From Pleurodeles waltl (taxonomy: Eukaryota; Chordata; Amphibia; Caudata; Salamandridae), in the NCBI RefSeq assembly GCF_031143425.1, contig NC_090440.1:1266459123-1266523122 (forward strand): a DNA stretch of 64,000 nt, written 5' to 3'. Shown here in pieces: positions 9,850 to 22,269 of this stretch. Positions within the stretch are counted from its first letter, which is position 1. Every line of letters begins with the position of its first letter. Under the pieces are notes generated by a model. It worked only from the letters and a program-made list of their open reading frames with translations, had not been told where the DNA came from and searched no databases. The position numbers and the translations under genes are program-made.

Positions 9850-12240
9850 TTCAATTAAATGCATTGTATACAGAATCATTAAACACTAGTGGTACTACAA
9901 TGAAAGCCCTGCCCTCTTTCTTACCCTCTACACTGCCTGGAGATAGCAGCCAAGACCCAATGCTATATGAGTACTACAGTCTGTTCTCAGAATCTGACAT
10001 GCTTCTTCATAATGCTTGGTGCCTAAAGAGATGGACAGTGGTCTAAGCTATAGCCTTCAAAATCTTCCATAAGCTGGGCAAAAAAACAACAAATGTGTGA
10101 CATCTTCAATTCGTTAGTCACACAATGAACAATTGGTTATAATTGTTCGATTACAGTCCCAAGTGGCAGTTAATGCAATAACCAACCGCGTACCGACTCT
10201 AATTTTTATTAACATTGTACGTGCTATAGGTGATATACATGCATCCATGTAGAGTTCAAATTTCAGCCTGGGCTTGAAGGATAGGAACTCTTCATCCATC
10301 CCTCCTGCTCTGTCTGGGATTCTGAGCATATGAATTGTTTACCCACTTCCAATATTTCTCTTTTACTAATCATTTTGTATTCTATTAGATATATATCAGT
10401 CCAATATAAGCCCAGACCTCTTAACCCTAATTGCTGTTTCACATGCTGCAGCCACAGGATAGAACTACTTCTAGTAAGGGCCATAATTTCTGCTAGGGTG
10501 ATTTTATATGGGGCCAACTCTGGGGTGGACCATAACCTGAGCTAAAACATCAAGCCCTTCAATTTCCCCACATTCCTAACCCTCTGCATGCCAGTATCAT
10601 AAACAAGAGAAATAGATGGGGTACTGTTTGGGAGTTTAAACAAACACTTAATAAAATTATTCTCTTTAGCTACAATCCCATTCAGATTTCCCATCTCCCA
10701 TAATTCTGCACCACATAGAGAAGCAAATTGCACTTTGGATCTATACAGCTCTAAACCTGGAAAAACTGATTTGAGGGTGGTCTCTTTATAGTGTCTAGCA
10801 AGAGAGGCAGCACTATGCAAAAGAGTAAGTTCTGATTTCATTATATGTGATTTACAGGTCATGGTTTTATCTACTCTTACCCCTAAATAGTAAAAATTAT
10901 CAACCATTTGTAACCCCTCTCCTTCTATCAACCACCCTTAAAATAATTATGTTGTTTCAAAACAATTGTCTTCATTTTGGAGGAGTTAACTTCCAGCCCG
11001 CGGATGTCACAATAATTTACAAAATCACCTAAAAGATTTCGCAAACCAAATGGAGTTCGAGAAATTAAAACGGTGTAATCTGTGAATAATGAAGCTGGCA
11101 CTAACAACCCACCGATTTTCGGGCACTCATGTTTGCTAGTTAGTAAATAATCTACCACTTCATTTATGTGGAGCGAGAACAAAGTTGGAGCAAGCACAGA
11201 CCCCTGACGAATCCCATGCCCTATGGGTATGGAAGATGTTAATTCACCCCTGGCTCCCAATCTGACTGGCATTATTTCCCTCATGCATCCAAATGAGAAC
11301 ATCTAATATATTGGGATCAACCCCCATATTTCCAAAGTTAGCCACAAGCCTGTCCTTGGTACAAGATCAAATGCAGCCTCAAGATCCACAAAGACCATAT
11401 ATGAGTGACCTGCAGAAAGCCTGAAGTATTTTCATACTGTGCAAACTTGATCGACCATGCTAATCTAAGTACACAAACCTGCTTGCAGTGGAGACAAAAT
11501 CTTAGCAGCTACTAGCAAGTCTTGTAGATGATCTACAGTTTGTGGACAGAAAACCCCCTTCAGATTCACCATTAGGGTAATAGGACAATAGTTATTGGGT
11601 AGTGTTCTGTCACTCTTTTCAAAATTGCTATTATTTCTGCCCCAAGCCAAGAAGCTGGTATAGCTCCACCTCTCAATATAGAATTCAAGAGTGTGTTTAT
11701 ATATGGAGCCCAAAATCCAGGTTGCCACTGTTACAGATCACCAGGGATCTGATCCGGGCCAGGGGCCTTACAGGGGCATAAAGAATATATAGCCGCATAT
11801 GTATCCTCCATTGAAAAGAAAGGGGCTATCTCTGAACATACTTTCACTTGCTCCCTAGTATTTACATTTAGTTCATCTAAATTTGGAGGGGCAGCATACA
11901 TTAATGAAAAACATTCAACTCACTGTTGTGACTGCACTGATTATTCTATGGGACTAAATGTCATGGAGTCCCCATGCACAAAGATCCGTCAAAGTGATTT
12001 ATGGTCTCTCTTTTTCATAGCTTCTAGGAGGGCGAACCAGTTAGAGTCAATCCACTCTTGATTCTTGGTCTTTCTTACCATATTATATAGTGTGCTCAAC
12101 ACTGCTTACCCCAGGCATGATTGCCTTCCTTCATGGCCAGTATAAGTTGGGCTTTAGGTTCACCCAAATACCATGATGAAGAATGAGGAACTTTCTGTGC
12201 TTTATTAGAGAACATTTGTTTTGTACAGAGGTAATATTAT
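9850..12240 (-). pseudogene. Non-LTR retrotransposon (LINE) ORF2 relic: reverse transcriptase and C-terminal region
   Basis: Reading the minus strand with frame changes gives, in order: CKAPGPDQIPGDL near 11,740 (start of the RT domain); SDRTLPNNYCPITLM near 11,600; an FVDLEAAFD-like motif A near 11,380; GIRQGSVLAPTLFSLHINEV near 11,200 (motif B); the catalytic box near 11,080; NFYYLGVRVDKTM near 10,880; and a Cys-rich end near 10,060-10,130 (CSLCD then EDVTHLLFFCPAY). The catalytic box reads FTDY where active LINEs have FADD, so catalysis is lost in addition to several stops. No endonuclease domain is visible upstream, so the copy is 5'-truncated, perhaps at the inverted repeat that starts near 12,300. 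The clade is left open. Confidence 0.8.
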
Positions 12241-12309
12241 ATCCTGAACAGATCATTATGTAATTTATCCATCAAAGCCACGCTGATCGGACAATCACAG
12301 AAAGGTCCC

Positions 12310-13105
12310 CTAATGCTGTTAAAAACAGCACATATTAGTGTGTGCTTATGGCAGGTAGGGGGTGCACACAATAGAAGAATAATCCTTAAAAAATGAATGC
12401 TAGGGCACTCCTCTGGGAGGCAGGATTTATAGAAAAGGTGGCTGGCAGCAAGTAAGGAGGCACGAAGAATAAAGAACACATGTAGGCCTATGGCAAAAAA
12501 ACACTGACCGGCAACACAAAATGGCTGCCGGCCACATGGTCAAACAACAACAACATGCACGAAGGCTTGTAGAACAAAACACATGCAGTTCTTTGACAAA
12601 AGCATTCTGACTGGCTTTACAGAAGAAAAAAATACTACCAGTAATTCAGCAATGCCAAAAGTGAAAATGAAGTCAGCTTTGAACATTTTACAACAACATA
12701 AATCCTCTCAAGGCATGATATTACCCCACCAAAATAAAGTTTGGGCAGGAAAAAAGCAAAATATAGAAAAATATATATGTTTCAATTAATCTAAACAATA
12801 CATACCACAGAAACAGTTGTTTTATATACAAAAAGATTAGTTCCGGCTTTATGACTCGAGGGCATAACAGTTCAAATTCAGAAAACATGGTGAAAAGGTA
12901 TTAAACTGTGCAACCTTTTCCCCTTATAAAAGATAAAATATTTAAATGCAAAGAAAAATACTAGACCCCCTATTGCAACTCCAGGGCACCCACCATAACA
13001 AAAATCACATTTAAAAATTGAATAAAAGTACAAATAAAAATACTGATGCATGCCCTCTATCAAACAATACCTTTCGTTTTTTAACTTACTTGTGATGTCA
13101 CAAAA
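12310..13105 (-). repeat. Inverted copy of the hAT-associated repeat
   Basis: The reverse complement aligns with about 1190-1640, then has single copies of the 101-bp and 78-bp units that are amplified at 1690-3390. This suggests an ancestral-like, non-amplified version of the same element or a contracted one. No coding potential is seen. Confidence 0.65.
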
Positions 13106-13108
13106 ACA

Positions 13109-13636
13109 AAGGGGCATATTTAAAAGAAAGTGGAACATCGGTCCTGATGCGCCACTTTTCTTGCATCCTCTTTACCCTACCTAACTACAGCATGGTTGCA
13201 TTGTATTTACAATATGGCCCACCACTGCGATTATTACCACAACAGAGTCAAAACCTTTCACGGTGTTGTGACACGTTGCTGCACTAATGTCAAAAATGTT
13301 GACGCTAGTGCAGCAAAGCACAGGGAATCCCATTAGATTTGTCTTGCGCATGTGTTAAAAGTGACTGAAAAATAGGTGCAGTGAAATCTTGTAAATTTCA
13401 CTGTGCCATTTTTGTTCGGCCTCCGTGCAGCAAAATGCCCCCCTTACATACATTATGGCTGGCGTATGCATAATGTGGTCAAGGGGTTGCAAAGTGGTGC
13501 AATACATGCACTTCGCCACTTTGTAAATCTGGCGTGGGGGAAAGACCACTTTAGCATGCCTTAGCGTCAAAAAATTATGCTATGGAGTGCTAAGGCGGCA
13601 CAAGGGGCTACAGTCCGTAAAATCCAATAGTACATA
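13109..13636 (-). mobile_element. MITE related to 24,320-24,839
   Basis: The left end GGGGCATATTTAAAAGAAAG resembles the reverse complement of the right end of the 24.3-kb MITE (GGCCGTGATTAAAGAAAAG). The interior shares an AAGTGGTGCAAT-CATG-CACTT segment. The other end is diverged and no target duplication is evident. It separates unit X from the rest of the inverted repeat at the same point where the 420-1069 MITE does in the other copy. Confidence 0.55.
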
Positions 13637-13639
13637 TGC

Positions 13640-13925
13640 ACTGGGAATTGCAGACAGAGAGTGATACTTTCACCTTGAAATTCAAATGAAAAGTGCCTAG
13701 GGGATGGACAAAGCACTGGGAGGAGCCTTCTATACAGAAAGAGGAAGGTGGAGTCTCTGAGGCACTTCCGGATTGAAGAAAGGTTTTAAAAAATGCTTTT
13801 CACACTGAACAACACCCAAACCTGTCTGCTCAAGTAGAATATCAACTCAAAAAATTATTTTTGAGTTGATTTAGCTGCTCCTTGAGTAGAAACTCTACTC
13901 GAGAAGCAGCTGAAGCCCTCTTGCA
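13640..13925 (-). repeat. Dispersed repeat unit X, copy 2 (inverted)
   Basis: Reverse complement of this stretch matches 115-416. It includes a small near-perfect hairpin of its own at 13,843-13,870 (TCAACTCAAAAA / TTTTTGAGTTGA). Confidence 0.6.
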
Positions 13926-15230
13926 TTGTCACCATCACAATATGGTGCCAGAAGGCTCCATGATGACTAGACATTGTGTTAGCAGGCGTCAAATCTCGTA
14001 CACACTTGTGAGTGCACATTTATGGAGCTGCACGTGCGTCAGCTGGAATAGAATTCCACCATGCACCAGATGGAAGAATTTAATAGGAACTCCGGGTTAT
14101 ACGCATAGTGCAGAGTTATCTGAATTCCGCCAACTCCACAAGCAGAATTATATTTCAGTCTGGACCTACTGACTCGAGGATCTTTTAAGTTTAGTTTTAA
14201 TTATTTTGCTAAATTAAATACTCGCTTCTCTTTGCTCATAATTTATTTCTGCTAGTTTTTGTAATATGCATTATTTGTCTTGGTAGTGGTCATGCCACAT
14301 TCTTTGATAAGATATGATAATACCACACTAACTCAGTGTTTTTTCAGTCCAGTTGCCTGTTATGGCTAATCCTTATGAATATTCCTACAGCTGGAGTTCT
14401 CCTCATTTCGAATAGGTGGGAGTGGAACTTCACTTGTAATGCCTTCCCTGTTAGTACTAGCCCACCACTATCACTGCCCTTATGAAGGCTCTTTGGGAAA
14501 CTGCAATATTGTTTTGGAAGATTGTGAGAGGTAGTAGCCATCCCTTCAACTATTCAGGAAAGAGAGCTAAGAAGCGAACTAGTTAGGAACTTATACTGCA
14601 GTTTTTTTTTTTTTGTCAAGCAGAGATAGATAAGTAAGATTAAGATTTTTGTGTATGTTGTAGGCATAGGCATACTCCCTAGGGGTCAATAGTTACAGAG
14701 GGTAGTAGGGTGATAGTATAATTGACTAACTAGTATATACTTTGATAAGTGGCTTGATGATGCAAAAGTGGCAAAATCTCATCAAGCAATAAGTCAAATA
14801 GTCTGTTGTTCCACTTTAGTAGCATTGTGTACTGGACTACAGGTAGAAGATGTAAGTAAAATAACCTAGCAAATAAATATCTGGCAAGGGAATTCAGGTA
14901 GGGAACATCTAGCTTTAAAAATCAATCTACAACATGTGGCTATTTCAGAGGATAGCTTTTTGTCAATTAAAAACACACAATGCTATGCTAAAAAGCAGTT
15001 CAAAGGTAAAAGACAGATAGATAGTAATTTGCATCAGAAAGAAAATAAACATTTACTTTTTTTTTTTTACAAAGTAAACCCACCCTTTCCCACCCTTTCT
15101 ATCCTCAAAAGGCCCTTCCCTCTCTCCAAGCAAACATCCCTGTCATGTCCTGTCATATGTAACCTTTTCCCCAACTTCCCTTTCTAATTCCAACCCTCTC
15201 CACCCTCTCCACACACAACAACACATTCTC
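13926..15230. other. No gene recognised
   Basis: Unassigned, moderately AT-rich sequence with a poly-T tract near 14,602 and a T tract near 15,058. No coding relic was found in either strand. Confidence 0.5.
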
Positions 15231-15613
15231 ACCTGCCAAAGAAAATCCATTTAAATACAGGCTCAGAGGGCTTCCATACTGGTGTGTAGGCAGGTCACTT
15301 CTTGGGCCAGGTTCTGCTGGTCAAACTGAGGCATCGCCAGCTCTCATAGAGTAGAGCGGAGATGGGGATCTGTTGTCAATTTCGATGATGAGGAGGGGGT
15401 TTGCACCCCGGCTGCTACCAGTGCTGGCTTAAGTGTGGGTGGGATGGAGGTGGGCCAAGGTGGTGAAAGGAACTGGAGGCACTGCCTCCTCCTCCTACTC
15501 CTCCAAGGCCAACAGCAGGTGGTATTTGGCCATGACATGCTCCATTCTCTGGAGCCAAGTTGAGCACCTATCTCCTGCTGAGATGGGTGTCCTCCAGCAG
15601 CAGGAGCAGCTAT
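15231..15613 (-). pseudogene. Possible transposon-gene exon, uncertain
   Basis: On the minus strand the stretch is bounded by an acceptor-like TTGATATAG before 15,613 and a donor-like GGCAG/GTGAGAAT at 15,230. It reads as Ser/Pro/Ala-rich protein, with a segment RMEHVMAKYHLLLALEE in one frame and GVQTPSSSSKLTTDPHLR in another. The composition resembles the tails of Harbinger Myb/SANT proteins, but no domain can be named and the frame is broken. This is a weak call. Confidence 0.2.
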
Positions 15614-16945
15614 ATCAAGGATGATGAGAAATGAACACAAATTGCAATGCTCAGTGCAAACTCTTATTTATTCTGGCACAGTTTCCACACATATGCATCA
15701 CATAACAATAACATAAACTGCATGGAATTAAGCCAGAATACTACCATAATCAAAAGTACTTATTGTTCAAAGACTTTTATAGTAAAACTAAGCAGATAAT
15801 TGGTGTGTAATTACCTCTCATTAATGAGTGAGGTGTATGTGATGCACCTTTAATAGTACACTCAATGGTATATGTGCAACATTATCGGAGGCATGCTACT
15901 GGGTCTACAACTCTGTAAGTTTTGGGGGCAGCTGTAATGGATAATTTATTAACTTTTTATAATTAATTCCAACGACCCTGCTCTTCTCTGAATGTCTCTT
16001 CAGTTCTAACTTGACTTCAGTCATAAAAGAGGCAGATTGAATACTTCATCACACCCATGACATATTACGAATATCCCGTCCACTGTAGGTAGACAGTGCA
16101 CTGATTATAAAAGATGCACTGCATTAAATTGAAGGGAACAGAATATATTTTATTTTCCACATCTCTCACAGAGTGTCCCATCCATCAAACTTTAAAACAG
16201 GTACTTAGTCCCATATTACACCATAGCCTCCACCAGAAATTACTTTCAACGCATACCTTCTCTTGGCAGTAGGGATAGTTCATATACTGAAAGGTAAGTT
16301 AGAGGTTTACACCAGGTAGAGGTTAGCTGTAGAATAGAGGGTATTCACTGTTCATGCGCTCTGCTTATGCTTGTCACTTTGGTCGATGAATGACAGAAAT
16401 ACATTTTGGAATAGGCGTAAATCTATCATGGAAATCATGAAATATGTCATTTCTACAGAAAAGTTTGGCACATGTCAAGATGGAATTTACAGTTTTTTGG
16501 AAGGCTGGGACAGAAAAAATTAATGATGAGAGGAGGAGTACTAGTAGTAGGTGACTAAGTGGCACTGGGAAACAAAATATTAACTGTCACCTGATGTACC
16601 TCCGTAAACAATTGTTGTCCAGTGTCAGGAAATCCTCAGTTTCTTCGACTCCCCCTCTCCAGGTTTTGGGTGTTTTTCGAAGTTGGCGACATACGCATAA
16701 TCTGCAGACTTCATTATGGAGAGTTTCCTTGAAGTGGAGGGCTCTCAAAATGGTGGCCTCTGAGAGTCAAGGTTGCTGCTCTAGTGTTGCGGCTGGAGGA
16801 GCTCTTGTGGACAGCTCAGTGATGTGAAGTGCGTGTGAAGCCTCTGAAGCGGTGCACTTCACTGAGAAGATTTTGAGAAACAGAAGCCTTTCTGTAGAAG
16901 TCTTGGATTTTTTTCCTGAGTCAATTGTTGTACTCACTCAGGTAT
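15614..16945. other. No gene recognised
   Basis: Unassigned sequence. Short open frames have no recognisable motifs. Confidence 0.5.
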
Positions 16946-16948
16946 TCT

Positions 16949-16985
<37 letters not shown>
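16949..16985. repeat. GA microsatellite
   Basis: Pure GAGAGA run with one GCGA interruption near the end. Confidence 0.9.
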
Positions 16986-16986
<1 letters not shown>

Positions 16987-17029
16987 ATTAATTCTTAAGA
17001 GTTCTGTTTTCAAGCTATAGAACCCATTA

Positions 17030-17470
17030 CTCCTTAGAACATTTGGTTTAGTCATGAGAAAATAGTAAATAGCAAGAAGAACAGTATTTTCAAAAGCATT
17101 CATTTTCTGTCATTTAAAATTAGTGAAGAAAAGTTATTCCTAGTGCATTTGTTTAGTCCTGAGAAAACAGAAAAGAGCAGGAAAAACAGTCATTTCAAGA
17201 ACACTCGTTTTCTGTCATATGCAAAAGATGAAAAGCAGTCATTCCTAGAACATTTGTTTTAGTCATGAGAAAACAGTAAAGAACAGGAAGAACAGTTATT
17301 TCAAGACATTTGTTTTATTCATGAGAAAACTGTAAAGAACAGGAAGAGCAGTATTATCAAGGACATTCGTTTTAGCCATGTGAAAAAAAACTGTGAAGTG
17401 GACGGAGAGCAGGTATTTCAAGAACATTTGTTTTCTGTCATGTGAAAATTGTGAAGAACAGGGTTTCTCC
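17030..17470 (+). repeat. Minisatellite of about 57 bp, seven to eight units
   Basis: Units share GAACATTTGTTTTAGTCATG, then GAGAAAACAGTAAAGAACAG-like and GAAGAACAGTTATTTCAA-like parts. Alternate units have TTTTCTGTCAT in place of TTTTAGTCAT, suggesting a higher-order pattern of two. Bases 17,471-17,990 contain nothing recognisable. Confidence 0.8.
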
Positions 17471-17999
17471 TACAATACTTGTTTTCAATCAAATCCAGTG
17501 TGCTTAAGAAGAGGGAAATAATATGAAAATAGAAGTTGTATAATCTCATACCAAAAACAAGTAAAATTTAATTGTAATTTGTACCATTAACTGCAAACAC
17601 AGAAGAGAAGCTAACACCTCTTTCCACTTGGGTAGGTCGCACTAAAAGTTACATTTTATAAAGAAAAGATTAATCCTAGTTAAAAGGAATAGAGAAGGTA
17701 AGACCTAGTGAGAGAGTATTAATGTTTTGCTCTATCTTACAGCTCGAGTAACATAACCACTGAGTCCTCAAAAACAACAGGCGAAGTGAGAGACGAGCAC
17801 AGAGTAGAAGACGAGACAGTCTCTTCTTTCATCCCCAACCCCTTTCCCCAGTAAGAGTTTTTTTAGTCTCCAGATAAGAATATAGTTGGGGACTGAGAAC
17901 TTTAGAGAGGCATTGGGTTCAAGGTGTTTTTATGCTCCTGTGAAGATTTACAATAGATACTGCTCGTGATATCCAGAGATTTTCATTTTTGGTTTGTGT

Positions 18000-19545
18000 T
18001 GATGAAGGAGAGCATCAAAGAAGATGAAGTCAAGTTTCTGGATGATGCAAGTGATGTCCGACACAGGAAGGAGGATTGCAGTTGGGTTTGCGTCTTTGGA
18101 TTCCATAAACAAGCCCAGGAACATGCAAAACTCGCTGTTGGCAGAAATTGGTGCTGCCAAGGACGAGGAAGGACCAGCTGGACTCTACCCAGAAGAGGGA
18201 GTTAGAGAGGGCCATCAGCATCACAGGGAGCCCGCAGAAGCACAGGCAGCACCAACAAGAGCCCCATAGAATGGGATTGTGAAAGTCAAAGAAGGACCCC
18301 AAGCAGCACTACGAAAAGGAGTCCCACGCCGCTCAGGGAGCTGTGCCTTGCAGGATGGAGGTCTCGGGGCTAGAGCTTCAAGATGCCTGAAGGTCCATTG
18401 GAAAATATGCCAACAAGCTTTGGCAGCTGCAAATGACACAGTGAATGGGGGTACTGTGCTGAGTGGGCAGGCAAGGGCTTTTCTCCACTCACGTTGGATA
18501 GCTGGAAGAGAAGACCATCGGAAGGACTTCAGTCTACCAACTGTGGTGCAGGATCCACACAGCCCAGCAGGAGAGGGGATCCACGCAGCCAATCATCATT
18601 GGAGTTGTTGCCTGCAGAAGCAGGAGAGTGACTTCGTCATCCCAAGGGAGATTCCTTCTTCTTTCTTGTGCAGGCTGAAGACGGGCTGTCGTCAGAGGAT
18701 GCAAGACCGGGGAAATGTTGCAGTTACTGGAAGAAGCCATGGATACAGTGTTGCAGGCAGCATCTTGCTTCTTTGTTGCAGCTTGTCAGGTCCTGGAGCA
18801 TCCAGATGCAGTTTCTTTGGTCAGATGTCAAAGTGGAGGTTGCAGAGGAATCCTGCTGGAGTCTTGCTAATCAAATCTGAGAAGCCGTCCAAAAGAGAGA
18901 CCCTAAATAGCCCTGAAAGGGGGAATGGTCACCTAGCTGGGTGACCACCTTTCAGGAGGGGGCTCTAACATCACCTGCCTGCACTGGCCACTCAGATGAT
19001 CCCAGAGTTCCCTGCTGACCTTGAATCCAAGATGGCAAAACCCAGGGACCCTCTGGAGGAGCTCTGAGCACCAGCCCTGGGGTGGCAATGGACAGGGGAG
19101 TGGTCACTATCCTTTCCTTTGTCCAGTTGCATGCCAGAGCAGGGGTTGGGGGTCCCTGAACCTGTATAGACTGGTTTATGAAAGGGGGGCAACAAGTGTG
19201 CCTTTCAAAGTATTACCAGTGGCTTGGGAGGCTACTCCTCCCAAGCCTGTCACACCTATTTCCAAAGGGAGAGGGTGTAACACCCCTCTCCCAAAGGAAA
19301 TCCTTTGTTCTGCCTTTCTGTGCTTGAGCTGCTCAAGCAACAGGAGGGCAGAAACCCTGTCTGTGAGGTATGGTGGCAGCAGCTAGGGCTGCCTGGAAAA
19401 CCTCAGAAGGCTGTAATGGCAATACTGGGGTTCCTCTAAGGAACCCCCACGGTGCAAAGGATCATACAATCAATGTAATATGTAGCTGGACATAGGTATT
19501 GACCTATGTCCAGTACATGCGTAAAATGGCGCCCCCGCACTCACG
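18000..19545 (+). repeat. Dispersed non-coding newt-type repeat
   Basis: GC-richer than its surroundings and open for 221 codons at 18,279-18,944, but the translation has no motif and looks like chance. The distal part has the palindromic GACATAGGTATTGACCTATGTC near 19,490 and stops abruptly at the coding relic that follows. I recognise the sequence type (AAGATGGCAAAACCCAGGGA segment) as an abundant urodele repeat, probably part of an LTR element. That identification is from memory and unverified. Confidence 0.5.
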
Positions 19546-20199
19546 AAGTGTAGATAAGAACCTTGGGCATCTCTGGGACAAGTTTCTCGTACAGAATATG
19601 AAGTGGAATTAAGTGTATTTTCTCACCTGTTCCATAAAGTATCCATGTCTCTGACAATCCATGACTTATGAACATTGAAACAAATCTAAGTTGCACAAGA
19701 GTTTTCTTCAGATTCTTTGACAAACTCTACAAACTTGGATTTCAGGCTTTCTGATTTTGAACTGAGTATATTGAACATTGCCTAACTTTGCAGAATGTCT
19801 TTTGAATGAAGTGCACCTTGTGCCATGTTCAGTTCTGAGATAAGATTGGCAAAACCTAGTTTGTCATTCTTATTCAAGAAAGCATTCCAATGCAATGTTT
19901 CTGTAGCCTCAAATGTGATGAGCATACCTTGTAACAAAACAAGCATAATGAGTTCCACTCAATACTGACTGGACAGTTTTGCTTCCTAAGATCTCAGCCT
20001 TGTTAAGTGCACAGTCTATGCCACAGCCACCTCCTGCACACCGCAACGCACATTTTGTCATGTTGAAAACACCCATCATTGGATAAAGATTATCAAATTC
20101 TACTGGATTGCTCATAAAATTGTTAACTACAGTACAGAAAAAAACCTTCATCGCAGAAAATTGGAGGTAAAGGCCGGTCTTCAAGCTGTGCACACACAT
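19546..20199 (-). pseudogene. Unassigned protein-coding relic
   Basis: The minus strand reads as continuous protein-like sequence for about 200 codons with one frameshift (near 19,935) and three later stops. The first part contains NFMSNPVEFDNLYPMMGVFN, then TKCALRCAG, GIDCALNKAEILGSKTV and QSVLSGTHY. After the frameshift come LQGMLITFEATETLHWNAFL, FANLISELNMAQGALHSKD and KSKFVEFVKESEENSCAT. Amino-acid composition, periodic hydrophobic residues and the few disabling changes argue for a once-functional protein, probably from a mobile element because only repeats surround it. I do not recognise a domain, catalytic motif or family, and I assign no function. An exon of a host gene cannot be excluded. 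Confidence 0.5.
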
Positions 20200-20331
20200 T
20201 TTAGAAATGTTTTAGAGCTAAGTATACTGTTGCGTAGTTTGTGACTGGAGTTGGTTTTACTGGTAAAAACCTAACCTTCTTCCATGGTAAGGTATTCTGG
20301 AAGATTACAACACGAATTCCAGCTCATGGAG

Positions 20332-22191
20332 TGTTGTAAATGGCCTCTCTGCAGGGTTACCCCCAAACGTTTTGCCTTCCTTCTTCTTTTTTTCTGACCT
20401 CATTTGTGCTGGCTTTAGGACTCTGCACACTTTACCACTGCTAATCAGTGCTAAAGTGCCTATACTCTCTCCCTAAAACATAGTAGCAGTGGCTCATACG
20501 CAGTTGGCTTATTTAATTTACTTATAAGTCTCTAGTAAAGTTCAATACATGTGCCCAGAGCATGTAGAATAAATGCCACTAGTGGGCCTGCAGCACTGAT
20601 TGTGCCACCCACATAAGTAGACGCTTGACCATGTCTCAGGCCTGCCATTGCAAGGCCTGTGTGTGCAGTTTCACTGTCACTTCGACTTGGCATGTAAAAG
20701 TACTTGCAAAGCCTTAAACTCTCCTTTTTCTACATATAAGTCTCCCCTAAGGTAGGTCCAAGGTTACCCATAGGACAGTGTGCTTTGTAGCTATTAGGCA
20801 GGACATGTACCTGTGTAGTTTATATGTCCTAGTAGTGTAAAACTCCTAAATCGTTTTCCACTACTGTGAGGCCTGCTCCTTTCATAGGATAGCATTAGGA
20901 CTACCCCCATATACTGTTTGAGTGGTAGATTCTGATCTGAAAGGGGTAACCAGGTCATGTTTAGTATGGCCAGAAAATCCCGCTTATTGGTGAAGTTGGA
21001 TTTAATATCTAGAAATGCCACTTTTAGAAAGTGAGCATTTCTCTGCACTCAAAACCTCCTGTGCCTTACAATCCACGTCTGGGCTGGGCTGGGCTGGTTG
21101 ACAGCTCCCTTGTGTATTTCACCCAGACAACCACAAACACAGAATGCTCAGTCACACCTGCACACATCTGTATACTGAATGGGTCTTCCTGGGCCGGAAT
21201 GGTGGAGGGCCTGACACTTATATTTCAAAGGACAGTGGACTGCCCTCACACAATGGACTGCCAAGCCTCCTACTGGGACCCTGAGAGACAGGATTGTACT
21301 GAAAGGGGACCTTCTTCACTTCTAAGCCACTGTTTGAAGTTTCCTCCAGTTCAAACTCACAAATGCGTATCTAAACTGGGTCCCTGACCCTACCAACTCA
21401 GGCACTTCTTGACAAGATACCTCCTGGGAAAGACACTCTGAACCAGAAAATGCAACATGCAAAGAGAATCTGCCTGGCTGCCCAGAGGACTCACCTGCCT
21501 GCTTTGCTGTAAAGGACTGCTGCCTTGTTGTTGCCCTGCTGCCTTGCTGCCCTCTGGCTCTGCTGAGAAGTGCTCTCCAAGGGCTTGGATTGAGCTTGCC
21601 TCCTATTTCCTCAAGTCTCAGGTCCAAAAACACTTCATCTCTGCAAATAACTCATTGAGCAGCGAAAATCGACGCACTGCTTGCGGAATAGAAGCACAGT
21701 CTACCCTGCGGTGAAACAAATCACTGCATCACCGAACCAGAATGACGCAGCCCGGCTCCCCGAGTGGAAATCGACACAGTGCCAGAATTGCGTCCGGAAC
21801 TTTGACGCACGGCCCACTGGATGCATTATCTGTGGGCACCAGAGACACCGACACACACCTCCCTGTTTTCCACACATCTCCTCCTCTGCGGTCCCGTTCG
21901 GATACTTTAGACACAAACTAGGAACTTTGTGCTGGCAAGAGACCATTGTTGTTTTATATTCTTCTAAACCTGTGTGGTGTATATTTGTGGTGTTATATTG
22001 TGTTATTGCATGATTTGTTGCACATATACTTTACACATTGCCTCCTAAGTTAAGCCTGACTGCTCAGTACCAAGCTACCAGAGGGTGGGTACAGGATAAT
22101 TTGGATTCTGTGTGACTTACCCTGACTAGAGAAAGGGTCGTTCCTTGGATGGGGGTAAGCTGACTGCCAACAAAAGACCCCATTTCTAACA
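20332..22191 (-). mobile_element. Solo LTR-like element with TG...CA ends
   Basis: The left end is TGTTGTAAATGGCC and the reverse complement of the right end is TGTTAGAAATGGGG, so both ends share TGTTnnAAATGG. Length 1,860 bp, no coding capacity. The part at 20,380-21,050 is the inverted counterpart of 8330-9250. No convincing target duplication was seen (TGGAG versus GGTAG). I interpret it as a solo LTR of an old retroelement; a non-autonomous terminal-repeat element is the alternative. Confidence 0.5.
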
Positions 22192-22269
22192 GGTAGTTTC
22201 ATCAGATTTCATGTTCAGCTGTTGTTTCCAGGCAATGGTGCGAGCTTGTAGTTGTCACTCCATAGTATA

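Noticed and set aside
18279..18944. 221-codon open frame on +
   Set aside because: No domain, odd composition, and it lies wholly within a dispersed non-coding repeat; judged a chance frame.
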